Source of the DNA: UBA1381 sp964399965
Lineage (GTDB): Bacteria > Bacillota > Clostridia > UBA1381
Length of the DNA stretch: 64,000 nucleotides
Direction of reading: 5' to 3'
Assembly: GCA_964399965.1 (NCBI GenBank)
Contig: CAYNRX010000008.1
Coordinates: 4,607-68,606, forward strand
Shown: one piece after another, positions 42,501 to 50,631 of the stretch
How positions within the stretch are numbered: the first letter of the stretch is position 1
Layout of the letters: the number at the start of each line of letters is the position of its first letter
Program-made: the position numbers and the translations under genes
The notes under the pieces: model-generated
Told to the model about the DNA's origin: nothing
What the model saw: only the letters and a program-made list of their open reading frames with translations
The model's database searches: none

Positions 42501-43897
42501 CTGTCCATGCTCTCGGCATAGCCGTTGTATTCCTCCTCGCGGAAGGAAAACAGCAGCTCGTTTATCACTCCGTGCTTATAGAGCATATCCATGTACTGCT
42601 TCGACACCTTCATACCGAACAAATGCGTATTCAAAAGCATCTTATACGCTTCATTGAACGTCACCGACGCACTGTTGGAGCCGGAGGAAAGATAGCTGCT
42701 CTCATATGAGGACAGCGTTTCCTTCAGCGTGTCTTCAAATTCGTAGAGCGCGCACAGCGTATAGTAAAGCTCCACATCCTCCTCGGTGGAAAACAGCCAG
42801 TTTACAAGCGTTTTCCCGGCCGCCTGCCCGGCCGACACTGCGATGCCGTAAAGCCCCAGCGTATCAAGCACCAGATCCCAGCTTTTATCAAGCGACCATT
42901 TTACCAGCTCTCCCATGGCAAGATCGGAGCCGAACACCTTAAGAGCCGTAGTTTCCGAGGCGTTTTCTTCGCATACGAGTATCATGTTATCAAGCGCGGC
43001 CTTGAGGGCTTCGTTATCTGTGTTGCTCTTCATTCTCAGAAGTATTCTGGCTGTTTCGTTGGCATTTTCCGCTATTACCTGCGCTTTTGCCAGCTTATAG
43101 ATAAACTCCTCGACCGTATTGACGTAGCCCAGGACCTTAGTCCAGTCGCCTATGGCTCCGAAAACATCCTCCAACTCCTCGCAGGCATCGAACGCCTCTG
43201 TAAGAGCCTCAAATTCCTCGCTGCTCAAAGCATCCAGATCGGTCATGATCAACGTTGATACGTCCTGCCCCAAAAAGTCGGATACCTTTTTAAGCGAGGA
43301 CGCCTGTATGGTGTCCATTTGATCCTTGGCCATACCGGAAAGCGATTCTAGGTCTACGCCCTGATAGAGAACGTCAAAGAGTATCGCCTCATAAAAGCCG
43401 ACCTCTTTGCGGCTGTAAGAGGTAATATCGGACAGCTCGAACGTCGTTATCCTCCATCCGGCCAGCAAAGTCTGATAAACCGGGCTGTTCATCTTCGTTT
43501 CGGCAAAGCTGCGGTAAGGCGAAGTAAACTCGTTCTTGTAGAAATTATAGCAGTTGAAATTGTAATTGTAATCCGCCAGATACTGGTTAAAGGTAGGGAC
43601 AGTATCGGCAGCCAGCCGCACCTCCCCCTCGTCTTTATCCTGTGTGCTCTTAAGATATTCCTCATACCGCAAAAGCCGCTCCTGCTGCTGTGCGGTAAGC
43701 AGCGGCTCCTCTCCTTCATACGTTGAAGGCTGCGCTGACCCGTCTGACACCGGAGCCATACCTTGCGCATCCGCGGCGGGCGCAGGGCTGATAATCTCAG
43801 CCGAGGTTTCCTTATCCGTCCCGGCGGCTAAAACGGGCGCCGCACCGGAAATGATCATCGCTGCGGCAATTGCGGCGGCGATAAAACGGTTTTCCAT
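39578..43897 (-). CDS. Large secreted protein with three-plus 186-residue tandem repeats
   Basis: 1439 residues. Signal peptide (about 1-25; MENRFIAAAIAAAMIISGA). A helical N-terminal half (about 90-530) has no motif I recognise. Then beta-solenoid-like tandem repeats (about 560-1260) contain ELMQTGG, NGSVVVGGDYRMQERV, DDVFAGLVMEKDGDYLEVGG, GTVKLNGDFTVTGGNDCSLT and DNGNRYKLTVTGDMILDGD. A C-terminal module of about 100 residues (AAVYDTEGVLLGTY, LFLWDGLDNMQPLMDC) matches the end of the cohesin-like protein at 27193-29184. Probably exported or surface-located; binding role guessed, function unknown. ATG at 43897 has GGGAGGT upstream. An antisense open frame across the repeats is a shadow. Confidence 0.85.
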   Translation of the reverse strand: MENRFIAAAIAAAMIISGAAPVLAAGTDKETSAEIISPAPAADAQGMAPVSDGSAQPSTYEGEEPLLTAQQQERLLRYEEYLKSTQDKDEGEVRLAADTVPTFNQYLADYNYNFNCYNFYKNEFTSPYRSFAETKMNSPVYQTLLAGWRITTFELSDITSYSRKEVGFYEAILFDVLYQGVDLESLSGMAKDQMDTIQASSLKKVSDFLGQDVSTLIMTDLDALSSEEFEALTEAFDACEELEDVFGAIGDWTKVLGYVNTVEEFIYKLAKAQVIAENANETARILLRMKSNTDNEALKAALDNMILVCEENASETTALKVFGSDLAMGELVKWSLDKSWDLVLDTLGLYGIAVSAGQAAGKTLVNWLFSTEEDVELYYTLCALYEFEDTLKETLSSYESSYLSSGSNSASVTFNEAYKMLLNTHLFGMKVSKQYMDMLYKHGVINELLFSFREEEYNGYAESMDSITRSIEGTISGMTVIAYDAYLRDYCPATAPVLNIAPKLETEEEKTELEQYIHEEISLQRTLSYSMNNLHIDENMTLEDDIQTYGSVYMDGGTLDLNGHTLEVDGEFLQSGGTVKINNGRLIIHSDYRMQERVIDSTDNSVSYDDVFAGLVMEKDSDYLEVGGGFYFQSRSVETLTKGTVKLNGDFTVTGGNDCSLTSSGDCKFIIAGNVQQRFTFDNRATLSQLEYTGTSTVTVSGELAIGTLNSDVPLTSEGLMLTGIDNGNRYKLTVTGDMILDGDVDLNGGGLEVSGELMQTGGKLEINNGSVIVGGDYRMQERVVDESDGSISYDDVFAGLVMEKDGDYLEVGGGFYFQSRSVETLTKGTVKLNGDFTVTGGNDCSLTYSGDCKFIIAGNAPQRFTFDNRATLSQLEYEGISTVAVSGELAIGTLNSDIPLTSEGLMLTGIDNGNKYKLSVTGDMILDGDIDLNGGGLEVSGELMQTGGALEINNGSVVVGGDYRMQERVIDESDGSVSYDDVFAGLVMEKDGDYLEVGGGFYFQSRSTETLKKGTVKLNGDFTVTGGNDCSLTSSGDCKFIIAGNIPQRFTFDNRATLSQLEYTGTSTVTVSGELAIGTLNSDVPLTSEGLMLTGIDNGNRYKLTVTGDMILDGDVDLNGGGLEVSGELMQTGGDLEINNGSVVVGGDYRMQERVIDESDGSVSYDDVFAGLVMEKDGDYLEVGGDFYGQSRSSSVVLENGVFVLRGDYNELRSGYFDTSGNHVLVFDGSGRQDVSTVTSSIDFENLVITNARGPVIFNSETNINGGLRQPGGAAIGSPTNVFFDDEPIFADRGGENAAVNSHVGNAEGVIPTVWDGENYDNGISVRGESYIGAKTIMRSADGRRILAPAVGEAFSVEARLVRAAQTEGAEQLIAAVYDTEGVLLGTYSAQIEDESLPVCTISVPAQDSLIGTIKLFLWDGLDNMQPLMDCENVFGAN
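40343..42016 (-). repeat. 558-bp intragenic tandem repeat, three units
   Basis: The landmark GCCGACCTCC recurs at 40343, 40901 and 41459 and as GCCTACCTCC at 42017, exactly 558 bp apart each time (186 codons). Nucleotide identity between units is very high by eye, including silent sites, which indicates recent duplication or gene conversion. Partial units flank both ends. Confidence 0.93.
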
Positions 43898-43968
43898 AAC
43901 AATACCTCCCGTTCTGTTATATTTTTTAATCGATCGCAAAACCTTTTTAATCTACTATGCTATATGTA

Positions 43969-43998
43969 ATTATATCACATTTTTTCCGCAGGTGTCAA
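43969..43998 (-). promoter_or_regulatory. Promoter of the repetitive protein gene
   Basis: Minus-strand TTGACA (43993-43998), 18 bp, TATAAT (43969-43974). Confidence 0.82.
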
Positions 43999-44021
43999 TA
44001 AAGGCAGAAAATGTTTGCACA

Positions 44022-44060
44022 TTAAAAAAGGAGCCGCCGCTTTTAGTGCGGCAGCCCCTT
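44022..44060 (-). terminator. Terminator after pheA
   Basis: On the minus strand GGGGCTGCCGC / GCGGCGGCTCC, imperfect stem with a short loop, followed by TTTTTT. Confidence 0.75.
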
Positions 44061-44061
44061 A

Positions 44062-44898
44062 TTACTGCTCCGCTCTTTCATAAGAGCCGAGAAATTTATA
44101 AAAAGACGTATTCGTTCTAATGCTATCGAGAGCGAAATATATCACCGGGCTGTCGATATTGCCCTCAATATCGACAAAGAACACATACTCTCCCAGCCTC
44201 TCCTTTGAGGGGCGCGATTCTATCTTCGTCATATTTATCCCATCATCGGCAAACCGCTTGAGTGCGCGGTACAACGTTCCCGGCTCGTTGGAGAGGGCAA
44301 AGGCGATCGATGTCTTATCATGGCCGCTCACCCTGCGCGAAGGCGTCCCGGACACCGTGACAAATCGTGTCGAATTGTTATGCTTATCTCCGCAGTCCGC
44401 AAAAAGCACCTCCAGCCCGTACAGTTTGGCATTCTCCTCCGCGCCGATACAGGCGACCTCTCCTCCGCTTTCGGCCGCGCGCACAGCCGCCGCCGAGGTG
44501 GAATCGGCAAACTCCACCCTCACTCCGGCAAATTCCGTTGCCAGTATGACGGAGCATTGGCCGACCGCCTGCGGATGTGATACTATCACCCGGATATCCT
44601 CGCGCGAGGCTCCTTTTTTTATCAATATATTTTGCCTAATGCTTATCACACGTTCGCCGGTTATGTACAGACCCTCCTCCTGCGCCAGGCAGTCAAGCGT
44701 CTGGTTCACTCCTCCCTCGATAGAATTTTCTATCGGGACTATCCCCTCGTTGACCGTTTTGTCCTTTACCGCCGCCAAAACGGCGCGTATCGTGGCAAAT
44801 TCGACCGGTGTGCCGCCGCATTGGGTGCTATATTCCTCGGCCGCCTTATGGGAGAAGGTACCCTCCGGCCCCATATAACCGATAGTCCTGGTATCCAT
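44062..44898 (-). CDS. pheA: Prephenate dehydratase
   Basis: 278 residues. Opens TIGYMGPEGTFSHKAAEEY; IVPIENSIEGGVNQTLD and the catalytic NSTRFVTVSG are present. A C-terminal ACT domain (about 195-275) has ESRPSKERLGEYVFFVDIEG, the phenylalanine-sensing part. No chorismate mutase domain is fused. It converts prephenate to phenylpyruvate for phenylalanine. The ATG abuts the aroF stop (TAAATG), so the two are an operon feeding aromatic synthesis. Confidence 0.96.
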   Translation of the reverse strand: MDTRTIGYMGPEGTFSHKAAEEYSTQCGGTPVEFATIRAVLAAVKDKTVNEGIVPIENSIEGGVNQTLDCLAQEEGLYITGERVISIRQNILIKKGASREDIRVIVSHPQAVGQCSVILATEFAGVRVEFADSTSAAAVRAAESGGEVACIGAEENAKLYGLEVLFADCGDKHNNSTRFVTVSGTPSRRVSGHDKTSIAFALSNEPGTLYRALKRFADDGINMTKIESRPSKERLGEYVFFVDIEGNIDSPVIYFALDSIRTNTSFYKFLGSYERAEQ

Positions 44899-45918
44899 TT
44901 ATTTCAGCTCCCTGTGGACAGCCGCCGCTATCGGTCTCAGCTGGCGCATAAGCTCTTCGAAGTTTGCCGGCGTCAGCGACTGTTCGCCATCGGACATCGC
45001 CTTTTCCGGGCAGTTGTGTACCTCTATCATCAGCCCGTCCGCGCCTGCGGCTACCGCTCCCTTGGCCAGCGCGGGAACGTACTTGTATGTTCCGGCCGCA
45101 TGACTGGGATCGGCGATTATCGGCAGATGCGAAAGCTCCTTTGTCACCGGTATCGCCGAGAGATCGAAGGTATTCCTTGTGGACGGCTCATAGGTACGGA
45201 TACCTCTTTCGCAGAGGATAACGTTCTCGTTGCCCTCGGACATGATATATTCAGCCGCCATCAGCCATTCCTCTATCGTATTGGCCAGGCCGCGTTTTAA
45301 AAGGATCGGCTTATTGTATTTGCCTACCTCCCGCAGGAGCTTGAAATTCTGCATATTTCTCGCCCCTATCTGCACGATATCGGCGCTTGAGGCCACAAGA
45401 TCCACGTCTCTGGTGTCGAGCACCTCGGTGCATATGGGCATATCCAGCTCTTTTCCTGCCTGAACCATTATCTTCAGTCCGTCAGCCTCCAATCCGGCGA
45501 ACGAATAGGGCGAGGAACGGGGCTTGAACGCTCCTCCTCTTAGGATGTTTGCACCGCTGGCCTTGACATCGGCGGCCACCTGTGAGAACTGCTCCTGGCT
45601 CTCTATCGCGCAGGGGCCGGCCAGCACGGCCAGCTGGTTACCGCCTATCGTCACCCCGTGACCAACTTCTATCACCGACGGCTCCCTGTGCAGCTCCTTG
45701 GAAGCCAGCTTATATGGGCGCATGATGGGGACGACGTTTTCCACTCCGTCCATCGTCAGCATTTGGTTCATCGAAAGCCTTCTCTTATCACCGATAGCTC
45801 CGATTACCGTCTTTTTCTCTCCGTATATGGGATGCGTCTGGAAACCATATTCCTTAAGTCTCTTTTCTACCGCCTCTATCTGCTTGGCAGAGGCGTTATC
45901 GTGCATGATAATGATCAA
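44899..45918 (-). CDS. aroF: 3-deoxy-7-phosphoheptulonate synthase (DAHP synthase)
   Basis: 339 residues, type I-beta. N-terminal ferredoxin-like regulatory domain (about 1-70) and catalytic barrel with VLAGPCAIES, LRGGAFKPRSSPYSF, LKRGLANTIEEWL, CERGIRTYEPSTRNT and IADPSHAAGTY. It condenses PEP and erythrose-4-phosphate, the first shikimate-pathway step. TTG at 45918 with GGAG at nine bases is the start. First gene of aroF-pheA. Confidence 0.95.
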   Translation of the reverse strand: MIIIMHDNASAKQIEAVEKRLKEYGFQTHPIYGEKKTVIGAIGDKRRLSMNQMLTMDGVENVVPIMRPYKLASKELHREPSVIEVGHGVTIGGNQLAVLAGPCAIESQEQFSQVAADVKASGANILRGGAFKPRSSPYSFAGLEADGLKIMVQAGKELDMPICTEVLDTRDVDLVASSADIVQIGARNMQNFKLLREVGKYNKPILLKRGLANTIEEWLMAAEYIMSEGNENVILCERGIRTYEPSTRNTFDLSAIPVTKELSHLPIIADPSHAAGTYKYVPALAKGAVAAGADGLMIEVHNCPEKAMSDGEQSLTPANFEELMRQLRPIAAAVHRELK

Positions 45919-46003
45919 TTTTTTTCACTCCGTTTCTGTTCTTTATAACAATCAACCGGCAGATCCCTGCGCCGGAAAAGCTTATCAGCTTTGGCTAACT
46001 AAT

Positions 46004-46031
46004 ATTATAGCATAAACTTTCAGATTTTCAA
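46004..46031 (-). promoter_or_regulatory. Promoter of aroF-pheA
   Basis: Minus-strand TTGAAA (46026-46031), 16 bp, TATAAT (46004-46009). The ~80-base leader has a small CCGGC / GCCGG hairpin but no T-box or leader peptide that I can support. Confidence 0.72.
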
Positions 46032-46168
46032 CGGTTTTCGGGAAAAAACTTTTGTATCATCAGCGATTTTTTGGAAAAAATACATTAATATAAATGGAAA
46101 ACCACGATATATTGTCAAATGTTACAAAACAACGACTGTAGATCAAGGCCGCAAAGGAGAAAATTTTT

Positions 46169-46744
46169 ATGTACAACATCGAGCATAAGGAAAAAGGAGA
46201 ACTGATATTGGAGTTTATACTTTATTTTTACATTTATTCGCTTTTGGGCTGCCTTTTGGAAAGCGTGTATCACCTCGTACTAAACGGCTATCCCTCCCCC
46301 CGGCGGACGCTGTATTCACTGCCGGCCTGCCCGGTCTATGGGCTGGGGACGGTGCTGATACTGCTGCTGTCTCCCGGCCGTGGGATCGCCGCCGATTTTG
46401 CCGTGGGATTTTTCGCAGCCACCGCCGCCGAATTTATCTACAGCTATCTCTGGGAAAAGGGCTGCGGAGTGATATGGTGGGATTATTCGCAGAGCTTTGC
46501 CAACATCTCCGGCCGCGTCTGCGCTTTTTATTCGCTGTGCTGGGGGATACTGGCGGTGGTTTTCCTGCGGTTTTTGCACCCGGGCGTGGAAAAGCTGGTG
46601 GGCTCTTTGGCTCCGCCGGTGAAATTTTTGCTGTGCGCAGTTTTTACATTCTGGTTTTTCTCCGACCTGGCGCGCACGATAACGGTCTTAAAGTCGGACA
46701 GGGCGCGTTCTCTCGACCTTTTCCCTTTTATAAAATTCCGGTGA
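46169..46744 (+). CDS. Putative ABC-transporter type IV (CmpB-like) membrane protein
   Basis: 191 residues with about five membrane helices. LILEFILYFYIYSLLGCLLE near the start, LPACPVYGLGTVLILLL, the aromatic WEKGCGVIWWDYSQSFANIS and SGRVCAFYSLCWGILAVVFL match the ABC_trans_CmpB family (PF06541). Members are often annotated as ABC permeases, but function is unproven. ATG behind AAAGGAGA. No ATPase gene is adjacent. Confidence 0.8.
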   Translation: MYNIEHKEKGELILEFILYFYIYSLLGCLLESVYHLVLNGYPSPRRTLYSLPACPVYGLGTVLILLLSPGRGIAADFAVGFFAATAAEFIYSYLWEKGCGVIWWDYSQSFANISGRVCAFYSLCWGILAVVFLRFLHPGVEKLVGSLAPPVKFLLCAVFTFWFFSDLARTITVLKSDRARSLDLFPFIKFR

Positions 46745-46801
46745 TTATTTTTAAATTATACGCCTTTTTTAATATATTCACAAATTATTCACAAAAATCC
46801 C

Positions 46802-46830
46802 TTGATTTTTTTCGTTTAAAGTGGTATAGT
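46802..46830 (+). promoter_or_regulatory. Promoter of the acidic membrane-protein pair
   Basis: TTGATT (46802-46807), 17 bp, TATAGT (46825-46830), 37 bases before the ATG. Confidence 0.6.
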
Positions 46831-46867
46831 GGTATAGATAAATTTCAGAAAGGGGTTACTGTTATAA

Positions 46868-47470
46868 ATGAACAGAGACACTAACAAAAGACGTATGAGC
46901 CCATCGGACAAGGGGATCCTCATGATAATGAGCATTGTTATCATCGTTGTTCTGGCTCTGGGAGTATGGGCCGTTGTGCCAAAGCTCCAGGAGGCCGCTC
47001 AAAACAGCGGTACAACTATGCAGGATACTACCATCAAAGGGCTTGCCGAGGAAAGAGGGATGACAACGGAGGAATTCAAGACAGAATTTGGGCTTGACCC
47101 ATCCGTGACCGATGATACCGATATCAACGACCTCTTTGCAGGTATGACTGTAGCCAATGCCGCTAAACTGCTCGATATGACCACCGAGGAATATCTGGAG
47201 CAGAACAGCCTTACGGGTGTTGTAACGGGGGATCAGACTATCCAGGAGGCTCAGGACGCCTTTAACCAGCTGACTGTAGCTCAGGTATACGGCGACGACC
47301 AGGAAACTCTTTCGTCCATCAAGGAGACGTACGGCCTTACCGACGATCAGGTACCCGAAACGATGACGATGGCAGAGTTTGACGCCCTTATACAGAGCAT
47401 AGCTCTTGAGCAGAGCGCACAAGCTGCCGAGGAAACGGCCGCTCCCGAAGAGACAGCCGCAGCAGGATAA
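46868..47470 (+). CDS. Membrane-anchored acidic protein, unknown family
   Basis: 200 residues. Short basic N-terminus, one membrane helix (about 16-38), then an acidic extracytoplasmic part. It contains recurring helical units of the type MTTEEFKTEFGL, MTVANAAKLLDMTTEEYLEQ and LTVAQVYGDDQETLSSIKET, a T-x-x-E-F/Y-L pattern with about 45-residue spacing. A low-complexity Ala/Glu tail ends it. It is related in layout and motif to the next gene; the two are likely co-transcribed (61-base gap). I do not recognise a function. Confidence 0.72.
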   Translation: MNRDTNKRRMSPSDKGILMIMSIVIIVVLALGVWAVVPKLQEAAQNSGTTMQDTTIKGLAEERGMTTEEFKTEFGLDPSVTDDTDINDLFAGMTVANAAKLLDMTTEEYLEQNSLTGVVTGDQTIQEAQDAFNQLTVAQVYGDDQETLSSIKETYGLTDDQVPETMTMAEFDALIQSIALEQSAQAAEETAAPEETAAAG

Positions 47471-47531
47471 TCCAGCAGGGCAGCCCGTATAATACGCGCT
47501 CCCTCAATATCAAGGCAAAGGAGACAAAAAA

Positions 47532-48644
47532 ATGGATAACGAAAAAGATCTTGAAAACTTAAACGAAACTCCGGCCGGGGACGTCCCCGAAGAAGAGACG
47601 GCCGCAGAAGAAACCGTTGCCGAGGAGGTTGCTGCAGACGATGCTGACGAGGGCGCACAGACCGCCGAGGATACAGCAAGCAGCGAAGAGGACAACGAAG
47701 CAGCGGAAGAAGCACAGGCTCCTGTTACCAACGGTGCTAACTACAGCTATATACCTGACGAGACTAACGCCTCGGAAAAGAAGCTTTCCGGCGGCAAGAT
47801 CGCCGCTATAGTTGTCGCTATTGTTGCCGTTGTGGCAATAGCCGCCGTAGCCGGATACTTCATTTGGAACAACGTCCAGCTAAACCGCCACTATCAGACC
47901 TTCCTTGACGCTAACGGAAATGTGCAGATAGCATATCTGTCTACCCAGGATGATGGTACGGAATACTATGAGACAAGAACCCTTACCTCGATGGCGCAGG
48001 AGATGGGGCTTACCAATGAGGAGTTCATCAAGAAATTCGGTAACCCCTACAATAACCAGGGCTACGTTGATACCTCGGGCAGAACGCTGGAGGAGGTAGT
48101 AGCCAGCTTCAACGAGGATATCACTGATGAGTCGCAGGCCATAACTCTCGCTGATTTCCTCTCCGAATACAGCCTGCCGGAGGATATGCCTGCCGATACG
48201 ATCGAGGCCGCCGCATTCTACACAATGCCGGTATCGACATATGCGGCCATGTACGGCATGGACGCCGAGCTTTTACGGACGATATTCACCTCGTTCCCGG
48301 CAGCAGCCGATGATTCCACCCCTTGGGGCATAGTCGAGGGCGAGCTGACGCTGGCAGATTATGTCGGCGAGGATTACCTGGAGGATTTCAAGGCCGAGTA
48401 CGGTTTCGGCGATGAGGTCACTATCGACACCAAGTACAAGGATGTAAGAGCAACTATCGATAACCTGGTAAAACAGGAAAGAGAGGCTGAGGAGCAGGCG
48501 GCAGCCAACGCGACCGCAACTCCCGAGGCTACCGCAGAGCCTACCGCCGACCCGGCTGCCACGGCCGATCCGGCAGCAGCCACCGCCGACCCGGCAGCAG
48601 TTACCGCTGATCCGGCCGTTGCTGCAACTGCGGCTGCTCAATAA
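47532..48644 (+). CDS. Membrane-anchored acidic protein with Ala/Thr/Asp/Pro-rich tail
   Basis: 370 residues. A ~85-residue strongly acidic N-terminal segment (predicted cytoplasmic), one membrane helix (about 88-112, GGKIAAIVVAIVAVVAIAAV), then an extracytoplasmic region with units such as MAQEMGLTNEEFIKKFGNP, LADFLSEYSLPEDMP and TLADYVGEDYLEDFKAEYGF. The C-terminal ~45 residues consist of TADPAA-type tandem repeats. Paralogous motif layout to the preceding gene. Function unknown; a type II-oriented bitopic protein with a disordered wall-spanning tail is a reasonable inference. Confidence 0.72.
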   Translation: MDNEKDLENLNETPAGDVPEEETAAEETVAEEVAADDADEGAQTAEDTASSEEDNEAAEEAQAPVTNGANYSYIPDETNASEKKLSGGKIAAIVVAIVAVVAIAAVAGYFIWNNVQLNRHYQTFLDANGNVQIAYLSTQDDGTEYYETRTLTSMAQEMGLTNEEFIKKFGNPYNNQGYVDTSGRTLEEVVASFNEDITDESQAITLADFLSEYSLPEDMPADTIEAAAFYTMPVSTYAAMYGMDAELLRTIFTSFPAAADDSTPWGIVEGELTLADYVGEDYLEDFKAEYGFGDEVTIDTKYKDVRATIDNLVKQEREAEEQAAANATATPEATAEPTADPAATADPAAATADPAAVTADPAVAATAAAQ

Positions 48645-48660
48645 AACAAATGAGCTTTTC

Positions 48661-48695
48661 AAAGGGCGCCGATATATCCGGCGCTCTTTTTTTGC
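48661..48695 (+). terminator. Terminator after the acidic protein pair
   Basis: AGGGCGCCG / CGGCGCTCT stem, then seven T residues. Confidence 0.9.
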
Positions 48696-48733
48696 CGCAG
48701 TATTTTGCCGATTGAAAAAAATCCCTTTTCATC

Positions 48734-48762
48734 TTGCAATCCATCCCTGCTTGTGGTAAAAT
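48734..48762 (+). promoter_or_regulatory. Promoter of hisH-hisF
   Basis: TTGCAA (48734-48739), 17 bp, TAAAAT (48757-48762). The leader is only about 45 bases, so no T-box fits. Confidence 0.68.
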
Positions 48763-48814
48763 ATATCTATCATATCTTCCGCTGCCAAGGCGGACATTTC
48801 ACAGGAGGACAAAT

Positions 48815-49420
48815 ATGATCGCTGTTATAGATTACGGTGCAGGCAACCTGCACAGCGTGAAAAACGCGCTCGCCTTTCTCGGCGCCGAATCGCAGATAAC
48901 CGATGATCCGGCGGTGATCCGGGCGGCCGATCGGGTGATACTCCCGGGGGTCGGCGCTTTCGGCGACGCTATGAGCCGCATCCGCGCAGCCGGGCTGGAT
49001 ACGCAAATAAAAGAGGCCGCCGCAAGCGGCAAGCCGTTTCTGGGCATCTGCCTGGGATTACAGCTGCTTTTTGAAGAAAGCGAGGAATCCCCGGGCGTCA
49101 GAGGACTGGGGATATTCCGGGGGAAATTTTCCCGCATCCCGCAAAAGCCGGGGCTTAAGATCCCTCATATGGGCTGGAACAGCCTGCGATTTACGAAAGA
49201 AAGCCCTCTTTTTGCCGGGATCGGTGAAGAACCGTTCGTGTATTTCGTACATTCGTACTACTTAAGCGAGGCCGAGGAAGGCGTGGTGAGCGCGGTGACC
49301 GAATACGGTTCGCCTCTTTCGGTGGCCGCTGAAAGAGGAAATGTATTCGCCACCCAATTCCACCCCGAAAAAAGCGGGCGCACAGGGCTTTTGATACTCA
49401 AAAACTTTCTGGAAATATAA
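48815..49420 (+). CDS. hisH: Imidazole glycerol phosphate synthase, glutaminase subunit
   Basis: 201 residues, class I glutamine amidotransferase. IDYGAGNLHSVKNALAFLG at the start, nucleophile Cys in GICLGLQLLFE, and FHPEKS carrying catalytic His and Glu. It feeds ammonia to HisF for imidazole glycerol phosphate and AICAR production. ATG at 48815 lies behind GGAGG. Other histidine genes are not in the window, so the pair is detached from a full his operon. Confidence 0.95.
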   Translation: MIAVIDYGAGNLHSVKNALAFLGAESQITDDPAVIRAADRVILPGVGAFGDAMSRIRAAGLDTQIKEAAASGKPFLGICLGLQLLFEESEESPGVRGLGIFRGKFSRIPQKPGLKIPHMGWNSLRFTKESPLFAGIGEEPFVYFVHSYYLSEAEEGVVSAVTEYGSPLSVAAERGNVFATQFHPEKSGRTGLLILKNFLEI

Positions 49421-49432
49421 GGAGGCCGAGCT

Positions 49433-50212
49433 ATGTACGCAAAAAGGATAATCCCCTGCCTTGACGTTAAAGACGGACGGGTGGTAAAAGGCGTTAATTT
49501 TGTCGATCTGATAGACGCGGGCGATCCGGTAGAATGCGCCGCCGCCTATGACAGCGCCGGAGCTGACGAGCTGGTATTTTTGGACATCACCGCCTCCTCC
49601 GATGGGCGCAAAACGACCGTCGATATGGTGCGCCGTGTGGCCGAGAGGATATTTATACCGTTCACAGTCGGCGGCGGTATACGCAGCGTGGAGGATTTCC
49701 GCGAGATATTAAACGCCGGCGCGGACAAGGTGTCGGTAAATTCCGCCGCAATAAAGCGTCCCGCTCTAATAAGCGAAGCGGCGGACAAGTTCGGCTCCCA
49801 GTGCGTTGTCTGCGCCATAGACGCTAAAAGGCGGCCCGGCGGCGAAGGCTGGACGATATACTTGAACGGCGGCCGTGTAGACACCGGCATAGACGCCCTC
49901 GAATGGGCCAAAAAGGCCGAGGAGCTGGGCGCAGGCGAGATTTTGCTCACAAGCATGGACTGCGACGGGACCAAGTCCGGATACGATCTGGAGCTTACGC
50001 GGGCGATATCGGAAAACGCCTCCATACCGGTGATAGCCTCGGGCGGCGCGGGAAAACTTGAGCATTTCCTTGACGCCTTCACCATAGGCAAAGCCGATGC
50101 GGTACTGGCGGCCAGTCTCTTCCACTTCAACGAAATAAAAATAAACGATCTAAAAGTATACTTGGCGGAAAACGGCGAGCCGGTCCGCATTTTAAAGGAG
50201 GACAGTAAATGA
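49433..50212 (+). CDS. hisF: Imidazole glycerol phosphate synthase, cyclase subunit
   Basis: 259 residues, TIM barrel. Catalytic Asp in IPCLDVKDGRVVKGVNF, FLDITASSDGRKT, GGGIRSVEDF, catalytic Asp in SMDCDGTKSGYDLE and IASGGAGKLEHF. It is canonical in all motifs, so it is a true HisF. It starts 12 bases after hisH, with AAGGAGG, and overlaps the next membrane gene (ATGA). Confidence 0.96.
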   Translation: MYAKRIIPCLDVKDGRVVKGVNFVDLIDAGDPVECAAAYDSAGADELVFLDITASSDGRKTTVDMVRRVAERIFIPFTVGGGIRSVEDFREILNAGADKVSVNSAAIKRPALISEAADKFGSQCVVCAIDAKRRPGGEGWTIYLNGGRVDTGIDALEWAKKAEELGAGEILLTSMDCDGTKSGYDLELTRAISENASIPVIASGGAGKLEHFLDAFTIGKADAVLAASLFHFNEIKINDLKVYLAENGEPVRILKEDSK

Positions 50213-50616
50213 AAAAGAACGATCCGTTCAGCAACAAAAAATTCGGAGTGACCTGTATAAAATTCGATTTTGTATCGGCAAAATATTTTATTATGGCAGC
50301 GATCATAATGTTCCATATAGTGCCGCTGCTTTTGATGTTCTCACCCCAGGCGCAGAGCATCCTGTATTCAGTCTTTATGGCTATGCTGAATCCCCTGTTT
50401 CTGCTTCTGGAGCACTTGATATATTGCGCGCGCCACGGCTTCAACTTTAAGCTGCCGCTGATAAGCTCTGTATTGGGAGCGTTGTCGATAGTTATGTATT
50501 ACACCTTTAAGGACAGCGCCTACATGCTTATGACCGGCCTGGCAATGCTGGCTGTATATCTCATCATCTCGCTTGCCGGTGCTGTCGTGGGCGGCTTTGT
50601 CAAATCGTATCTGTAA
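50209..50616 (+). CDS. Hypothetical membrane protein
   Basis: 135 residues with about four hydrophobic segments (about 27-48, 52-75, 82-100, 105-130). No recognised motif. It overlaps hisF by four bases (ATGA) and has GGAGG, so it is translated in the hisHF operon. The next gene follows at 15 bases. Confidence 0.72.
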   Translation: MKKNDPFSNKKFGVTCIKFDFVSAKYFIMAAIIMFHIVPLLLMFSPQAQSILYSVFMAMLNPLFLLLEHLIYCARHGFNFKLPLISSVLGALSIVMYYTFKDSAYMLMTGLAMLAVYLIISLAGAVVGGFVKSYL

Positions 50617-50631
50617 GCGGAGGGATCGTCT

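Noticed and set aside
48763..48814. T-box or his leader upstream of hisH
   Set aside because: Leader too short and no T-box sequence or His-codon-rich peptide seen.
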